The notes: a model not told the origin generated them from the sequence alone. A stretch of 35,905 bases of DNA from an uncultured Lachnospiraceae bacterium (GCA_902784165.1 CACZTL010000087.1:1-35905); one strand, 5' to 3'. Counted from the first letter of the stretch, positions 14,467 through 23,800 are shown. Numbers and translations: made by a program.

Positions 14467-16633
14467 CCGCCGTATAAAGAAGCTTTCTGTTCATAAGCAT
14501 TTTCGGTGCGGGATACATAGGGATCACTACGGCCGGATACTCACTTCCCTGAGCCTTATGTATCGTTATGGCGTAAGCAAGCTCCAGCTCATCCAGCTCG
14601 GCAAATGCATAATCAACCCTTCTGCCGTCATCAAACACAACAGTAACGGTCTCGTCAAATGTACTCACTCGCTCCAGTATACCGGTATCCCCGTTATAAA
14701 CTCCCGTACCGCTTTCTGTAATACCCGCGCTGTCTGTCCTAAGCCATTCAAGACCGTAATCATTTTTTATCTGCATAACCTTATCGCCTTCACGAAAAAT
14801 TATGCCGCGAAACTCCTTCTCGCGTTTTCCGGGGGCGGGCGGGTTGATAAGCTTTTGCATAACGGTATTTAGCCTCTCAACGCCGAGCTTTGACATACGT
14901 GACGGCGTAAGTATCTGTATCTCCGACTTGTCCGCCTCCACATATTTCGGAAGCTTATCGGTAACAAGAGTATATATGGCGGAAATGATCTTTTCATCGG
15001 TGTCCCGTCTTATAAATAAGAAATCCTTGCTTGGCTTTCCGAGATCCACCGGTTCGCCTTTATTTATACGATGGGCGTTCGAAACGATGTCACTTTGAGC
15101 CGCCTGACGAAATATCTTTTCCAGTCTTGACACGGGAAAAACTCCTGACGTTATGATATCACCCAGCACATTCCCGGCGCCTACGCTGGGGAGCTGGTCG
15201 CAGTCTCCTACCATGATAAGACGCGTTCCGTCCGGCAAGGCATTGAGAAGAGCGTTCATAAGCCACAGATCGACCATAGACATCTCATCAATAATGACCA
15301 CATCTGCCTCAAGAGGATTTTCGGCATTGTATTCAAATGCCATACGACTGTCTGCATCCTCATCGGAAAGCTCTTCACCGTCAGCAAATAGAGGCGCATA
15401 GCCAAGCAGCCGGTGGATAGTCTGCGCATCCAGCCCCGTCGTTTCGGAAAGACGCTTGGCCGCGCGCCCCGTGGGAGCTGCAAGCTCCACACTTAAGCCC
15501 ATCGACAGATATATCTTTATTATCGCATTGATTATAGTTGTTTTTCCGGTACCCGGACCTCCTGTTATAACCGTGATGCCTTTGGTGACGCCGCTTACCA
15601 CCGCATCTCTTTGCGCCTTATCAAAGGTAACACCCATCTCCTCTTCTATTGCAAGCATGTCTGTCCCGGTCTGATCATCGCATTTAAGCTGCTCCTGACC
15701 CTCCATCTCCTGCGCAGCACACATAAGAGCGTGAAGTCTGTCAGCAACATTTACCTCCATATGCCAGTAGGAAGGAAGGTATACAAAATAATCTTCCTCT
15801 TCACCCGACTTAACTACAAGCTTTTTCTCTATAGCGAGGTCACTTACGACAGCTTCTATATCATCACCTGCATCGCCTATGAGTTCAAATACCTTTGTTT
15901 TAAGAACACTAAGCGGAAGATACGTATGCCCTGCGCCTACTGCCGCCTCCAGTATATAAACAACAGCCCCTCTTATCCTGAAGCGCCTGTCTACACTGAT
16001 CCCGGAGCGCATAACGATTTCATCCGCTGTCTTAAAGCCTATGCTTTTTACATCCTCCGCAAGTCTGTAGGGGTTCTCCTTTATAACGGTATATATCCGC
16101 TCGCCGTAGTATTTATATATCTTCTCTGAAAGAGCCGCTCCGATACCGAGCTTCTGCAGAAACATACGGGCATCATTTTCCTGCTTACGCTCGACAAGAA
16201 GGCGCTGAAACTCATAGGCCTGCGCTTTTGATATGCCTTTTATCTCTTTTGCGAGTTTTTCAGGCTCTTCAAGCATGATACGGTATGCGTCGTCTCCGAA
16301 ACGATCCGTTATCTTTGCCGCGCGCCTTTTTCGTATACCCGGCAGACCGCCGCTTGACATAAAACGCAAGAAAGCCTCACTTGTGTGAGGCTCCTTAAAG
16401 CTGTATGAAAGCACCGAAAACTGTCGTCCGTAGACTGAATGATCAACAAACTTACCCCTAAGCTGCATATACTGCCCTGTTGAAACAGCCGCTATTACGC
16501 CCGTGCAGGTCATCTCTTCCGATGCATTTGAAATTACAAAAACTGTATATCCGTTTTCCTCATTCCTGAAAAGTATGCCTTCCACATACCCCTCAAGTGT
16601 ATCTTCTGCGGAATTACCTGCTTCCCGTAACAT
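14327..16633 (-). CDS. recD2: RecD-like DNA helicase (RecD2 type)
   Basis: A 768-residue SF1B 5'-3' helicase. The N-terminal region (EGYVEGILFRNEENGYTVF) is the OB-like domain typical of RecD2, followed by helix-hairpin-helix segments (GISKAQAYEFQ, NPYRLAEDVKSIGFKTAD). Walker A GGPGTGKTT has Lys364, and Walker B is VVIIDEMSMVD. QLPSVGAGNVLGD and AITIHKAQGSEY are later helicase motifs. No recB or recC is present, consistent with stand-alone RecD2 in DNA repair and replication stress. The start overlaps the end of the mreB gene by 20 bases, with GGGGAAG before it, so the two are translationally linked. The 3' end overlaps the YolD-like gene. Confidence 0.95.
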   Translation of the reverse strand: MLREAGNSAEDTLEGYVEGILFRNEENGYTVFVISNASEEMTCTGVIAAVSTGQYMQLRGKFVDHSVYGRQFSVLSYSFKEPHTSEAFLRFMSSGGLPGIRKRRAAKITDRFGDDAYRIMLEEPEKLAKEIKGISKAQAYEFQRLLVERKQENDARMFLQKLGIGAALSEKIYKYYGERIYTVIKENPYRLAEDVKSIGFKTADEIVMRSGISVDRRFRIRGAVVYILEAAVGAGHTYLPLSVLKTKVFELIGDAGDDIEAVVSDLAIEKKLVVKSGEEEDYFVYLPSYWHMEVNVADRLHALMCAAQEMEGQEQLKCDDQTGTDMLAIEEEMGVTFDKAQRDAVVSGVTKGITVITGGPGTGKTTIINAIIKIYLSMGLSVELAAPTGRAAKRLSETTGLDAQTIHRLLGYAPLFADGEELSDEDADSRMAFEYNAENPLEADVVIIDEMSMVDLWLMNALLNALPDGTRLIMVGDCDQLPSVGAGNVLGDIITSGVFPVSRLEKIFRQAAQSDIVSNAHRINKGEPVDLGKPSKDFLFIRRDTDEKIISAIYTLVTDKLPKYVEADKSEIQILTPSRMSKLGVERLNTVMQKLINPPAPGKREKEFRGIIFREGDKVMQIKNDYGLEWLRTDSAGITESGTGVYNGDTGILERVSTFDETVTVVFDDGRRVDYAFAELDELELAYAITIHKAQGSEYPAVVIPMYPAPKMLMNRKLLYTAVTRARKCVCLVGLPECFVSMEENQYESYRYSSLRKRICERYSLQQL

Positions 16634-17618
16634 CTATCTTCCCCGACATAAAATCGATATATTTCCCGGTTCCTATGGCTACGGCTGTCATGGGATCCTT
16701 TGCTGTTACCGTATGTATACCTGTCTTGGCTTCTATAAGCTCTTCAAGCCCCGTAAGAAGGGCACCTCCACCGGTAAGGATTATGCCGCGCTCTGCTATG
16801 TCTGCCGAAAGCTCCGGCGGTGTTCTTTCAAGAACACTGCGTATAGCTTCGACTATCTGTCCCGTATCCTCCCTGAGAGCCTCTTCTATGCTGTCAGATG
16901 TTATCTCAACAGACTTAGGAAGACCCGTGACGAGATTTCGTCCCTTTACGGTCATGGTCTTTATCTCGGGAAGCGGATATGCGCAGCCGACCCTTATCTT
17001 TATCTCCTCAGCCGTTCTCTCGCCTATGAGGAGATTATGCTTTTTTCTCATATAGCGTACGATAGACTCATCAAAATCATCGCCTGCTATCTTTATGGAT
17101 GTGCTTACAACCGTTGAAGCAAGCGATACTACTGCTATATCGGTGGTTCCGCCGCCTATGTCAACTATCATATTTCCGCACGGACGTGAAATATCTATCC
17201 CCGCGCCGATAGCAGCCGCAATCGGCTCCTCTATGATGGCTACCTCTCTTGCGCCTGCCTGTATGGTCGCATCCTCGACCGCTCTTTTTTCAACCTGTGT
17301 TACACCGGAGGGAACGCATACACATATCCTGGGTCTGCGGAACATATGACGCCCCACAGCCTTGTCTATGAAATACTTAAGCATCCTTTCAGTTACTTTA
17401 TAATCCGAAATAACACCTTGTCTTAAAGGTCTTACAGCTATTATATTTTCCGGGGTTCGCCCCAGCATAAGTCTGGCATCCTCGCCTATAGCCTTTATCT
17501 TGTTAGTATCAGCATCAAATGCAACTACAGAGGGCTCCTTTAAAACGACGCCCTTTCCCTTTATATATACCAGGATACTTGCCGTACCCAGATCAATACC
17601 TATATCAGCAGATAACAT
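16614..17618 (-). CDS. MreB/Mbl-type rod-shape actin homologue
   Basis: A 334-residue bacterial actin that organises lateral cell-wall synthesis under the membrane. The ATP site is seen as DLGTASILVYIKG (phosphate 1), DIGGGTTDIAVV (phosphate 2) and ILTGGGALLTGLEELI (adenine). IEEPIAAAIGAG is another family motif. Nine extra codons upstream (from 17645) are discounted, because AAAGGGG lies six to seven bases before MLSADIGIDLG. mreC and mreD are absent, and the downstream gene is recD2. It is thus an isolated paralogue of the Mbl or MreBH kind; sequence alone does not separate mreB, mbl and mreBH. A REP-like hairpin lies in its leader. Confidence 0.93.
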   Translation of the reverse strand: MLSADIGIDLGTASILVYIKGKGVVLKEPSVVAFDADTNKIKAIGEDARLMLGRTPENIIAVRPLRQGVISDYKVTERMLKYFIDKAVGRHMFRRPRICVCVPSGVTQVEKRAVEDATIQAGAREVAIIEEPIAAAIGAGIDISRPCGNMIVDIGGGTTDIAVVSLASTVVSTSIKIAGDDFDESIVRYMRKKHNLLIGERTAEEIKIRVGCAYPLPEIKTMTVKGRNLVTGLPKSVEITSDSIEEALREDTGQIVEAIRSVLERTPPELSADIAERGIILTGGGALLTGLEELIEAKTGIHTVTAKDPMTAVAIGTGKYIDFMSGKIDVTGSR

Positions 17619-17653
17619 ATGTATCCCCTTTCTTTTCATCCGCATTGTGCGAA

Positions 17654-17686
17654 TGTGTCAAATGGGGACAGTCCCTATCTGACACA
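17654..17686 (+). repeat. REP-like short palindrome in the mreB leader
   Basis: TGTGTCA (17654-17660) pairs with TGACACA (17680-17686) around a core containing GGGACAGTCCC. It lies between the predicted mreB -10 and the ribosome binding site, so it would be a hairpin in the untranslated leader. Confidence 0.85.
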
Positions 17687-17703
17687 CTTGCACATACCGC
17701 TTC

Positions 17704-17709
17704 ATTATA
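17704..17709 (-). promoter_or_regulatory. Predicted -10 of the mreB-recD2 unit
   Basis: The minus strand carries a perfect TATAAT. No good -35 lies at 16-18 bases. Initiation here would give a leader of about 80 bases that contains the short palindrome. The rest of the 17710-17840 spacer is AT-rich and holds no gene that I can see. Confidence 0.5.
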
Positions 17710-17841
17710 TACAAACCCCGGATTTTTTAAAAGTGGTATAAACCCCTAAAAGCTTAAATTTATATCTTTTAATTAAAAATTAATTTTTTGTTCATAATTT
17801 GAATTGCTTTTTAGCGGGGCAGCAGTTTGTCACTCCCGGAC

Positions 17842-17870
17842 TTGCTTACTTCAGACTATTAAGCTATAAT
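17842..17870 (+). promoter_or_regulatory. pyrG promoter
   Basis: TTGCTT (17842-17847) lies 17 bases from a perfect TATAAT (17865-17870), leaving a leader of about 85 bases. The predicted start region lacks the GGGC run and the leader terminator used for CTP-sensitive attenuation in Bacillus pyrG, so that mechanism is not supported here. Confidence 0.75.
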
Positions 17871-17963
17871 AAAAACTTAATTATTTTAAGAATTGATGTA
17901 TTATTTAGTACTATTGCAATTGAAGAGATATACAGAGGTATTAATTTTTTTCGGAGGTCTCAT

Positions 17964-19559
17964 ATGTCGGTAAAATATATATTCGTTACAGGTGGTGTCG
18001 TTTCGGGTCTTGGAAAGGGCATAACTGCCGCTTCTTTAGGACGTCTCCTTAAAGCCAGAGGCTATAAGGTGACCATGCAAAAGTTTGATCCGTATATTAA
18101 TATCGACCCCGGAACCATGAATCCCATACAGCACGGCGAGGTCTTCGTGACAGATGACGGTGCGGAAACCGACCTCGATCTCGGGCATTATGAAAGATTC
18201 ATAGACGAGAGTCTTGATAAAAGGGGTAATGTAACATCAGGAAAGATATACTGGTCCGTGATAAGCAAGGAGCGTCACGGCGATTACGGCGGCGGAACCG
18301 TTCAGGTAATACCGCATATCACCAACGAAATTAAAGAACGTTTTTATAAAGAAGATGAACCGTCTGATACAGATACCATCGCTATCATCGAGGTCGGCGG
18401 TACCGTGGGCGATATGGAAAGCCAACCGTTTATCGAGGCGATCAGACAGTTCCAGCATGAGATCGGCCATGCCAATGTAATAAATATACACGTAACCCTT
18501 ATTCCCTACCTCAAGGCATCAGGCGAGATGAAGACAAAGCCTACGCAGATGAGTGTAAAGGAGCTGCTGAGCATGGGTATACAGCCTGACATTATCGTGT
18601 GCCGTACCGATCTTCCTCTTGAGCCCGGAATCAAAGAAAAGATAGCGCTTTTCTGTAACGTAGACAAATCACACGTCCTTGAAAATATGGATGTTGATAT
18701 CCTTTACGAGGTTCCTCTCGCTCTCGAAGATGAGCGCATCGCGCAGGTAGCCTGCGAGTGTCTGGGGCTTCCCTGTCCCGAACCGGATCTTTCAGAGTGG
18801 AGTCAGATGTGCAAAAACTGGAAGAATCCGTCAAAGAGCACCACTATCGCACTTGTCGGTAAGTACACGCAGCTTCACGATGCTTATATAAGCGTTGTCG
18901 AAGCGCTTAAAGCAGGAGGCGCCGCACACGGCGCTGAGGTAAATATCAAATGGATTGATTCGGAGGAGCTTACCAAAGACAACGCTGATGAAATCCTTTC
19001 GGGCGTAAACGGGATCATCGTTCCCGGAGGCTTTGGTGAGCGCGGCATCGGCGGCATGATTACCGCCGCCGGTTATGCCCGTGAAAATAACATACCCTAC
19101 TTAGGTATCTGTCTCGGTATGCAGATAGCGCTTATCGAGTTTGCCAGAAACGTTCTCGGTCTTAAGGATGCGCACAGCTGCGAGCTTGATCCCGATACGA
19201 CAAATCCGGTGATCCACCTTATGCCCGACCAGGAAAATGTATCGGATCTCGGCGGAACGCTGCGCCTCGGTTCATACCCTTGCGTACTGTCTTCAGGCAG
19301 TAAGGCTGAGGTCGCATACGGCACCGATAAGATCAATGAGCGTCACCGTCATCGTTATGAAGTAAATAATGACTACCGTGATGAGCTTATCTCTCACGGC
19401 TGCCTGCTTTCGGGAGTATCTCCGGATAACAGGATCGTTGAGATGATAGAGCTTGCTGATCACCCCTGGTTTGTTGCCACTCAGGCTCATCCTGAGTTTA
19501 AGTCAAGACCTAACAGACCTCATCCATTGTTTAAAGCTTTTATAGAAGCAGGGTTATAA
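17964..19559 (+). CDS. pyrG: CTP synthase
   Basis: This enzyme makes CTP from UTP, ATP and glutamine. The 531-residue product has the standard two-domain layout. The N-terminal synthetase domain has [11 protein letters not shown] (residues 9-19), [15 protein letters not shown] and GGTVGD. The C-terminal glutaminase domain has LGICLGMQ with the nucleophile Cys383, and HPEFKSRP with the catalytic His and Glu. The open frame extends 55 codons upstream, but that part overlaps the promoter. The start ATG (17964) has CGGAGG seven bases before it. It is a single-gene unit with its own promoter and terminator. Confidence 0.97.
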   Translation: MSVKYIFVTGGVVSGLGKGITAASLGRLLKARGYKVTMQKFDPYINIDPGTMNPIQHGEVFVTDDGAETDLDLGHYERFIDESLDKRGNVTSGKIYWSVISKERHGDYGGGTVQVIPHITNEIKERFYKEDEPSDTDTIAIIEVGGTVGDMESQPFIEAIRQFQHEIGHANVINIHVTLIPYLKASGEMKTKPTQMSVKELLSMGIQPDIIVCRTDLPLEPGIKEKIALFCNVDKSHVLENMDVDILYEVPLALEDERIAQVACECLGLPCPEPDLSEWSQMCKNWKNPSKSTTIALVGKYTQLHDAYISVVEALKAGGAAHGAEVNIKWIDSEELTKDNADEILSGVNGIIVPGGFGERGIGGMITAAGYARENNIPYLGICLGMQIALIEFARNVLGLKDAHSCELDPDTTNPVIHLMPDQENVSDLGGTLRLGSYPCVLSSGSKAEVAYGTDKINERHRHRYEVNNDYRDELISHGCLLSGVSPDNRIVEMIELADHPWFVATQAHPEFKSRPNRPHPLFKAFIEAGL

Positions 19560-19561
19560 TC

Positions 19562-19591
19562 AAAAAAAACTGCCTCACGGCAGTTTTTTTA
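19562..19591. terminator. Bidirectional terminator after pyrG
   Basis: ACTGCC (19569-19574) and GGCAGT (19579-19584) with a 4-base loop, flanked by A-run and T-run. It ends pyrG and, on the other strand, the small membrane protein gene at 19616. Confidence 0.92.
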
Positions 19592-19615
19592 TTTACTCTG
19601 AACAATCCTTGATGA

Positions 19616-19804
19616 TCAGGACTCTACAGTGAAGTCTTCAGCGTCAACCTCGAAGTCCTCTTCGTCAAAGTCGTCGTCATCATAATCGTCATCATCATAC
19701 TCATCAAGATAGTCGGGCTTCATAAACTTATAAACAGCAAATATGATGCCGCCTACGATAGTGATTGCGCCGACAACGGCTAAAAACTTTACAAACTTGT
19801 TCAT
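19616..19804 (-). CDS. Small membrane protein with an acidic tail
   Basis: A 62-residue protein. One transmembrane helix (FLAVVGAITIVGGIIFAVY, residues 7-25) follows a short basic N-terminus. The remainder is almost entirely Asp, Glu and Tyr. I do not recognise a family with a known role. AAGGAGG seven to eight bases before the ATG, an extended -10 promoter at 19861 and a terminator after the stop make it a genuine gene. The tail would probably be cytoplasmic or exposed depending on topology; the positive N-terminus and following helix are ambiguous. It is divergent from the large wall-protein gene, without evidence of a shared function. Confidence 0.78.
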   Translation of the reverse strand: MNKFVKFLAVVGAITIVGGIIFAVYKFMKPDYLDEYDDDDYDDDDFDEEDFEVDAEDFTVES

Positions 19805-19860
19805 GCTAAACTCCTCCTTATATCTGCAACCGAAAGTGCTTTCTCTTAAACGGTATTCGC

Positions 19861-19869
19861 ATTATATCA
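19861..19869 (-). promoter_or_regulatory. Extended -10 promoter of the small membrane protein
   Basis: The minus strand reads TGATATAAT, an extended -10 (TGnTATAAT), about 60 bases upstream of the start codon. No convincing -35 was found. Confidence 0.55.
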
Positions 19870-19922
19870 TAAAATAAAACAAAAAACTACCGTTATTTTT
19901 AAATATATTTGCTCAAATTTAC

Positions 19923-19951
19923 ACGACTTTTTTTATCGCATATGTTATAAT
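19923..19951 (+). promoter_or_regulatory. Predicted promoter of the wall-anchored protein
   Basis: TATAAT (19946-19951) follows ACGACT (19923-19928) after 17 bases, in the same ACACGAC context as the moxR promoter. The 90-base leader contains an inverted repeat, GACAAAA/TTTTGTC (19982-20001). Confidence 0.6.
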
Positions 19952-20043
19952 AAAACAAATATAGACAGTTAATAAATTTTTGACAAAATTTTATTTTTGT
20001 CGCACTTTTTCACTTTTTTGATCTCGAAGGCAGGTGGATCTGT

Positions 20044-23000
20044 ATGAAGAAGAAAACTAAATTTAAGCATACCGCTGTAAGCGTAATTTTAGGGCTTGCG
20101 GCCGCAGGTATAGGGCTTGCTCCGTCGGCGCATCTTGTATATGCAGACGACGCTGCAGGCAGCTTTTCCTCTGAGGAAAGCATAAACGAAGATAATATGA
20201 ACACAGAAAACTCAGCCGAAGCATCCGAAACTGCGGTGTTTGAGATTTCGGATATTATATTTACACCGGAGGAGGTTTCTCCCGGCGACGAGATTACGGT
20301 TCGCGCGCTGACTAATTTCTCAAAGCACCAGGTGTCATCCGTGAGCATAGAAATCCCGGTAAATGATGATAAAACCGAGACGGTTCATCTTTTCCACGGG
20401 GAGAACGATATACTCGAGGGCAAGGTACACGTCGGAGATAACTGGTCAAACGGCACGCATACTGCCGTAAGGGCTCAGATAACCGATGTCGACCAAAACG
20501 TCAGCGACTTTGATCTTTCTGAAACTGTGGTCGGCTCCTTTACTGTAGCGGATTCAGGCGAGGTTTTTAACGGTCCGGTTGTAAACTCAGTTTCACTTGA
20601 TAAAACACAGGCGCGTGTAGGCGAGTCTGTTACGATAAGTGTTGACGTTACACATGAAAGTGATATAGAAGAGCTTATTGTTACATTTGCAGATGAGGGC
20701 AATGTAACGCATGCAGTAAGCTTCGAAAACGGCAACAAGGTGCATACAAAGGATCTGTCCGGGTGGAATGAGGGCAAATACCGTATCACAAATATCTTTA
20801 TACGTGATAAAGCCGGTAATGTTAAATACTATGAGGAAAATGATAATCTTGATGAAGTAGAGCTTCCGGTGCTCAGCATAAGCAACGCCTATGCTGATAC
20901 GCAGGGTCCTATAGTTTCCTCGGCAACCTTTGACAATACCAAGGCCGTTCCCGGAGATACTGTCAGGATAAATGCCGAAGCGCATGACTCCACAGGGATA
21001 TCTTATATAGCTGTAGAGGTAACGGACAGGAGCGGCGCCGTTCAAACACATTACCTTTCTGATGACGGAGAAGGAAATCTGTTTGCGGATATCTATATAA
21101 CGGAACATTTTTTAAACGGTCCTTACCGCATCACACGTATTTTCGGTGAAGATACTTTAAGAAATTCATCTGAGTTTGTGCCCGGAGATGATACGAAAGA
21201 TATCACGGTAAATACATTCTCGGTTTCCGAATCATCCGAGGACGGAGAGGCGCCGCAGATTGACGGCATAGAGCTAAGCGGAACACGCCTCCGCCCCGGA
21301 GATACCTGCTCCGTCACATACTGGCTTAAGGATAAGAACGATATCTGGGATACCGGGATCGGGCTTTACCAGGAGGGTACCAATATCGCATTTGATACCG
21401 TTCAGGGCATACTTCAGGAGGACGGCTCCTACAAATGTGAGTTTGAAGTAGATAACCAGTGGTATAACGGTAACTACGATATAAGGATAAATTCGACCGA
21501 CAGCCTCCAGCACAGCGCCAATCACAAAACGGGCATGCAGGTCACCGTGTATGACTCTCCGGAGGATTACGCGGCTCCCATTGTCAACAGTGTTACGGCA
21601 GATAAGACCGAAGCAAAGCCCGGGGATGTCGTAACGGTAACTGCCGACGTATCGGACGACAGTAAGATAAATCACGTATTCGGTATGTTTTACAGAACCG
21701 AAGATTTAGATTACGAACCTGATCACTATTACATTTTTTCAAAAAACAACGACGGTACATACTCGACATTTGTTGAGGTAACGGATTACTGGTTAAACGG
21801 GGACTATTATCTGACCTTGGATGTCGAGGACGAATGGTCTAATTTTGACGATTTAGTGGAGACCCCTGTTACTTTAGCTATAAGCGGATCTGCAGAGGAT
21901 CGCAGCGCTCCTACCGTTAAATCAGTTGTCTTTGATAAGACCGAATTAAAGCCCGGTGATGAATTTAAAGTAACCGTTGAAGCCGAGGATGCGTCAGGTA
22001 TCGAGTATATCGATGTCTACATACAGCAAAGTGATATTTCTGAAATATACGGTAAGCTAAAGCCTCACGTACGTTTCACACTTTACCCTGACGAAGAGGG
22101 AAAACTGACTACAAGTGATATTGTGGATAATGCCTACAGCAATGACACCTATGAGGTTATATTCATTCAAGCGGAAGATAAACTCGGAAACGCTGTAGAG
22201 TATGATATAGAAGACAATATAATATGGGTTTATGATTATGAAATAGATGACCATGTACAAGCCGGCACCCTTGATCCGGTTAACACTATAACCATTACCG
22301 GCGCTACGGGTGAGGTGTCTCCTATACAAGTTAGCGAAATATCATTTGACAAGGAAGAGGTTAAGGTAGGCGAAACTATTAATATTACTGCTGAGACAAC
22401 CGACCCGGGCAAAGTAAAGGAGATTGCTTTAGAGCTGATAGATGAGAACCATGACGAAACTTATCCTCGTAAAGTCTATCTTTATCCCGATGACAAAGGC
22501 AGCATAAAGGGCGAGCTTCACATCCATCCGTATGATACCTACTGGAAGAATAACACGTCCTACGGGATACTTTCGGTAAATGTTATCGACACGGCTAACG
22601 ACTCAAAAGAATATGTCGCAAACGGTAATACGGAAGTTAATGAGGATTTACGAAATATCACCTTTAATACATTTACCGTCGATACACAATCAGAGCCCGT
22701 TTTTCATCCGGCAGATTATTCTTCCGTAGATGCAGCCATTGCTTCCGTACCGGAGGATTTAAGTGTTTACCTTGAGGATGGCGTCAAAAATGTAAATGCC
22801 GCCATCGACGCCGTAGTTCGCGACAAGAGCGAGCGTGAGCAGATAGTCGTAAACGGCTATGCAAGTGCCATAAGATCTGCCGTAGCAGCCCTTAAGCTTA
22901 AGCCCGCGGATTATACAGAGGTTGATAAGCTTTTAGAGGCTGTTCCCGGAGATTTAAACATATACACTGAGGACAGCGCTAAAGCTCTTGAGGCTGCTGT

Positions 23001-23742
23001 CGCTGCTGTAGAGCGTAACCTTCCCATAACGGATCAGGAAAAGGTTGACGCTTCCGCAGCTGATATAAAAGCAGCGCTTGACGGGCTGAAGCTGATACTT
23101 GCGGATTACACAAAGGTAGATGTGGCGATAGCAAAGGTTCCGGGCGACACAACTATATTTACTGCCGAAAGCGTAGCTGCGCTTGATGAAGCACTGGATG
23201 CGGTTGTAAGAGATAAACCGGTTTCCGAACAGGATACGGTTGACGGTTTCGCCGAGAAAATACTTGCTGCTATAGACGGGCTTGTTGAAAAGCCTGCGGA
23301 TTTAAAACCTGCTGATTACAGTGAGGTAGATAAAGCCATTAAAAGCGTGCCGGAGGATCTGAGTCAGTATACTGACGATTCGGTTGCTGCCCTCGATAAG
23401 GCGCTTAAAGCTGTCGTAAGAGATCTGACTGTTGATGAGCAGACACGGGTTGACGGATTTGCAGACGATATAAATAAGGCAGTGGTTGCTCTTAAGAAGA
23501 AGCCGGTCGAAGAAAAAGCTGAGCAAAAGACTTCTGCCGTTCAAAAGAAGACTACTGCGGCTGCGGGAGTACAGACAGTGCAAAGCACTGCTGTGACTAA
23601 CACTCCTGCCACTACTGTTACAAAGCAGGCTGCTCCCGCTACCGGAGATAAGGATAATACTTTCGTTTGGTTAACGGCAGCCGGCATATCGGTTGCAGGT
23701 ATCGCCGGGGCTGTGGTTATGTACAGGAAACGCAAAAATTAA
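20044..23742 (+). CDS. Large cell-wall-anchored surface protein
   Basis: A 1232-residue exported protein. A signal peptide (residues 1-34, cleavage likely after VYA) is followed by seven Ig-like repeats of about 105-120 residues. Each opens with a variant of V-x-S-V-x-x-D-K-T-x-x-x-P-G-D, at about residues 68, 180, 287, 403, 515, 628 and 760. Four helical repeats of about 66 residues (FIVAR-like; each with ADYxxVD, VP-[EG]-D and an Ala-rich helix) span about 888-1155. A Thr/Ala/Gln linker leads to APATGD, a hydrophobic helix and MYRKRKN, a sortase sorting signal with Ala instead of Leu in LPxTG. It is probably an adhesin or carbohydrate- or matrix-binding protein. No sortase is adjacent. Confidence 0.87.
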   Translation: MKKKTKFKHTAVSVILGLAAAGIGLAPSAHLVYADDAAGSFSSEESINEDNMNTENSAEASETAVFEISDIIFTPEEVSPGDEITVRALTNFSKHQVSSVSIEIPVNDDKTETVHLFHGENDILEGKVHVGDNWSNGTHTAVRAQITDVDQNVSDFDLSETVVGSFTVADSGEVFNGPVVNSVSLDKTQARVGESVTISVDVTHESDIEELIVTFADEGNVTHAVSFENGNKVHTKDLSGWNEGKYRITNIFIRDKAGNVKYYEENDNLDEVELPVLSISNAYADTQGPIVSSATFDNTKAVPGDTVRINAEAHDSTGISYIAVEVTDRSGAVQTHYLSDDGEGNLFADIYITEHFLNGPYRITRIFGEDTLRNSSEFVPGDDTKDITVNTFSVSESSEDGEAPQIDGIELSGTRLRPGDTCSVTYWLKDKNDIWDTGIGLYQEGTNIAFDTVQGILQEDGSYKCEFEVDNQWYNGNYDIRINSTDSLQHSANHKTGMQVTVYDSPEDYAAPIVNSVTADKTEAKPGDVVTVTADVSDDSKINHVFGMFYRTEDLDYEPDHYYIFSKNNDGTYSTFVEVTDYWLNGDYYLTLDVEDEWSNFDDLVETPVTLAISGSAEDRSAPTVKSVVFDKTELKPGDEFKVTVEAEDASGIEYIDVYIQQSDISEIYGKLKPHVRFTLYPDEEGKLTTSDIVDNAYSNDTYEVIFIQAEDKLGNAVEYDIEDNIIWVYDYEIDDHVQAGTLDPVNTITITGATGEVSPIQVSEISFDKEEVKVGETINITAETTDPGKVKEIALELIDENHDETYPRKVYLYPDDKGSIKGELHIHPYDTYWKNNTSYGILSVNVIDTANDSKEYVANGNTEVNEDLRNITFNTFTVDTQSEPVFHPADYSSVDAAIASVPEDLSVYLEDGVKNVNAAIDAVVRDKSEREQIVVNGYASAIRSAVAALKLKPADYTEVDKLLEAVPGDLNIYTEDSAKALEAAVAAVERNLPITDQEKVDASAADIKAALDGLKLILADYTKVDVAIAKVPGDTTIFTAESVAALDEALDAVVRDKPVSEQDTVDGFAEKILAAIDGLVEKPADLKPADYSEVDKAIKSVPEDLSQYTDDSVAALDKALKAVVRDLTVDEQTRVDGFADDINKAVVALKKKPVEEKAEQKTSAVQKKTTAAAGVQTVQSTAVTNTPATTVTKQAAPATGDKDNTFVWLTAAGISVAGIAGAVVMYRKRKN
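22700..23520 (+). repeat. Four tandem FIVAR-like repeats in the wall-protein gene
   Basis: Coding repeats of about 200 bases begin near 22704, 22903, 23101 and 23308. Each encodes ADY-x-x-VD, a VPxD(L/T) turn and an Ala-rich helix. The copies differ clearly at the DNA level, so they are old duplications rather than recent slippage. Confidence 0.8.
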
Positions 23743-23800
23743 AGGTTACTTTAACACCCAGCCAATAGTAACAATTAAAGTGTTTTATGCACTGTCGCAT

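Noticed and set aside
16503-17117. 204-codon plus-strand frame opposite recD2 and mreB
   Set aside because: Shadow of two well-recognised genes, with no start signal.
17710-17841. Bacillus-type CTP-sensing attenuator ahead of pyrG
   Set aside because: The predicted transcription start lacks GGGC and the leader holds no terminator hairpin.
17799-17963. 55-codon N-terminal extension of CTP synthase
   Set aside because: It overlaps the pyrG promoter and has no family similarity. The ATG at 17964 has a clear ribosome binding site and the conserved N-terminus.
20593-21675. Overlapping minus-strand frames of 133-171 codons inside the wall-protein gene
   Set aside because: They mirror repeated coding sequence on the plus strand, which encodes coherent repeats with a signal peptide and wall anchor.
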